A stretch of DNA of 64,000 nt from NCBI GenBank assembly GCA_964219355.1, contig CAXPOZ010000005.1, forward strand, positions 1-64,000. Reading direction: 5' to 3'. Source of the stretch: Parvularcula sp964219355 (GTDB taxonomy: Bacteria; Pseudomonadota; Alphaproteobacteria; Caulobacterales; Parvularculaceae). Shown in pieces: positions 62,811-64,000 of the stretch. The notes beneath the pieces are model-generated. The model was not told the origin of the DNA. It saw nothing but the letters and a program-made list of their open reading frames with translations, and searched no databases. A program made the translations under genes and the position numbers. Position 1 is the first letter of the stretch. Each line of letters begins with the position of its first letter.

Positions 62811-63812
62811 GTGTCCGACAAGATCACCCCCTTGAGCTCACTTAGCCCTCAGGAACAAATAGCGGCATTCGAAAAACATGCCAGCACGCTGCAGCGCATC
62901 AGGGACGAGCTGAACAGGCTCATATTCGGCCAGGAATTGGTCATAAATGAGGTGCTCGCGGCGATACTTGCGGGCGGGCACAGTCTGCTGGTGGGCGCAC
63001 CGGGCCTTGCCAAGACAAGGCTCGTTTCGGCCATGGGTACGGTTCTGGGGCTCGAACACCGGCGGGTCCAGTTCACCCCCGACCTGATGCCGACCGATAT
63101 CCTCGGCACCGAGATTCTCGAAGAGGATGCGAACGGCAAACGCGCCTTCCGATTCGTGAAGGGGCCCGTTTTCACGCAGCTCCTGATGGCCGACGAGATC
63201 AACCGCGCAAGCCCACGGACGCAAAGTGCCCTGCTAGAAGCCATGCAGGAGCGGCAGGTGACCATTGCCGGGGAGGAGCGCGCTTTGCCGCACCCCTTCC
63301 TCGTCCTCGCGACCCAGAACCCGATCGAGCAGGAAGGCACCTATCCCCTGCCTGAAGCCCAGCTCGACCGCTTCATCCTGCAGACCGAGATCGGCTATCC
63401 CGACGAGGCTGCCGAGCGCCGGATGCTGGCTGCGACCACTGGGGCCGAGGACCTGACCCCGCAAAATGTCTGTACCCCTGCCGACCTTGAAGAAGCGCAG
63501 CAATTGATCCGCATGATGCCGATTGGTGACGGGCTGATCGGCGAGATCCTCTCGCTCGTAAATGCACTGCGGCCGGGCGGCGCCAAGGAAGACCTCCTCC
63601 TTTGGGGACCGGGGCCAAGGGCCAGTCAGGCGCTCAGCCTGACCGTCAGGGCGCGCGCGCTTCTTGATGGGCGGACCGCGCCGAGCCGGGAAGACCTGAT
63701 CGCGCTGGCTCCCGCCGCCTTGCGCCACCGGATCGCCCTGACCTTCCCGGCACGCGCCGAGGGCCACACGGTCGATGATGTCATTCGTGAGCTGACTGCC
63801 CGGATTGGATAA
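62811..63812 (+). CDS. MoxR-family AAA+ ATPase
   Basis: 333 residues, GTG start. Walker A GAPGLAKT (~60-67), Walker B LLMADEINRASPRTQSALLEAMQE (cited in part), sensor ATQNPIEQEGTYPLPEAQLDRF. MoxR proteins act as chaperones in membrane or VWA-protein activation and typically precede DUF58. Divergent from sppA across 163 bases with no ORF. Confidence 0.94.
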   Translation: MSDKITPLSSLSPQEQIAAFEKHASTLQRIRDELNRLIFGQELVINEVLAAILAGGHSLLVGAPGLAKTRLVSAMGTVLGLEHRRVQFTPDLMPTDILGTEILEEDANGKRAFRFVKGPVFTQLLMADEINRASPRTQSALLEAMQERQVTIAGEERALPHPFLVLATQNPIEQEGTYPLPEAQLDRFILQTEIGYPDEAAERRMLAATTGAEDLTPQNVCTPADLEEAQQLIRMMPIGDGLIGEILSLVNALRPGGAKEDLLLWGPGPRASQALSLTVRARALLDGRTAPSREDLIALAPAALRHRIALTFPARAEGHTVDDVIRELTARIG

Positions 63813-63821
63813 TCCTGACCG

Positions 63822-64000
63822 ATGACCAATGCCCTGACGCTTGAACGGCACGCATCAGAGGCGGCGCAGAACCTGCCCGCCCTTCTTGCCAATGCCGAAA
63901 CGCTCGCCGCGACGCTGACCGCTGGCGCCCATGGGCGCAGGCGGCCGGGGCCCGGTGAGACTTTCTGGCAGTACAGGGACTATACCCAGAACGACCCGGC
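63822..64000 (+). CDS. DUF58 domain-containing protein, N-terminal part
   Basis: Starts ATG 63822, nine bases after moxR, and runs off the window edge. Visible 59 residues include AGAHGRRRPGPGETFWQYRDY, the DUF58 start. Part of the MoxR-DUF58 pair. Likely followed by VWA-type membrane proteins beyond the window. Confidence 0.9.
   Translation, partial: MTNALTLERHASEAAQNLPALLANAETLAATLTAGAHGRRRPGPGETFWQYRDYTQNDP

Overview
The window is GC-rich and densely coded, with many 4-base start/stop overlaps. It looks like the chromosome of a marine-type alphaproteobacterium. Supporting gene content includes TIGR02300, a DUF2066-HdaA-ppk-ppx-rnd block, DUF1285-NUDIX-CCA transferase, moxR-DUF58, and dxs between xseB and tlyA. 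The arginine genes are of the N-acetylornithine carbamoyltransferase type with a fused NAGS-K, which is known from Xanthomonas and Maricaulis. That points to a Maricaulales/Parvularculales-like lineage; the taxonomy is inference.

Layout. 1-1.7 kb: C-terminal part of a calcium-binding RTX protein. 1.8-9.1 kb: arginine regulon, with argH divergent from argF'-argG-argE'-argAB-argC. The argF' operon starts with a short Arg-rich leader peptide and a terminator, which together read as a ribosome-mediated arginine attenuator; I consider this the best discovery in the window. 9.2-15.2 kb: acidic secreted protein, SelO, an M20 hydrolase, and a TonB-dependent receptor whose start codon can pair with its own leader. 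15.3-22.5 kb: rnd, ppx, ppk, hdaA and a DUF2066 protein (polyphosphate and replication control). 22.6-26.8 kb: a tightly coupled purM-purN-hydrolase/OsmC-chorismate mutase-thioesterase-thioesterase operon. 26.8-32.6 kb: RNA methyltransferase, tlyA, dxs, xseB, a phosphatase and a histone-deacetylase-like gene.

32.7-37.2 kb: a 58-residue membrane protein, proC, REP-like palindromes, a DUF2946/outer-membrane/PepSY set with a possible copper link, YbjN and ubiK. 37.3-45.7 kb: lgt-midA-pgeF, prs, a sterol desaturase-like enzyme, a Kef-type antiporter, aroA and TIGR02300. 45.7-52.4 kb: an AT-richer membrane ORF, prfB with its programmed +1 frameshift, then an opposite-strand block (redoxin/2OG-oxygenase fusion, degraded IS5 transposase, Cas2-like protein) that splits prfB from the PBP1A gene. 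52.6-64 kb: a small conserved protein, AsmA, a small membrane ORF, an IS scrap, acyl-CoA ligase, glycosyltransferase, CCA-type nucleotidyltransferase, NUDIX hydrolase, DUF1285, sppA, moxR and the start of a DUF58 gene.

I saw no tRNA, rRNA, CRISPR array or replication origin. No gene-free stretch exceeds about 250 bases; the larger gaps are covered in the neighbouring entries.
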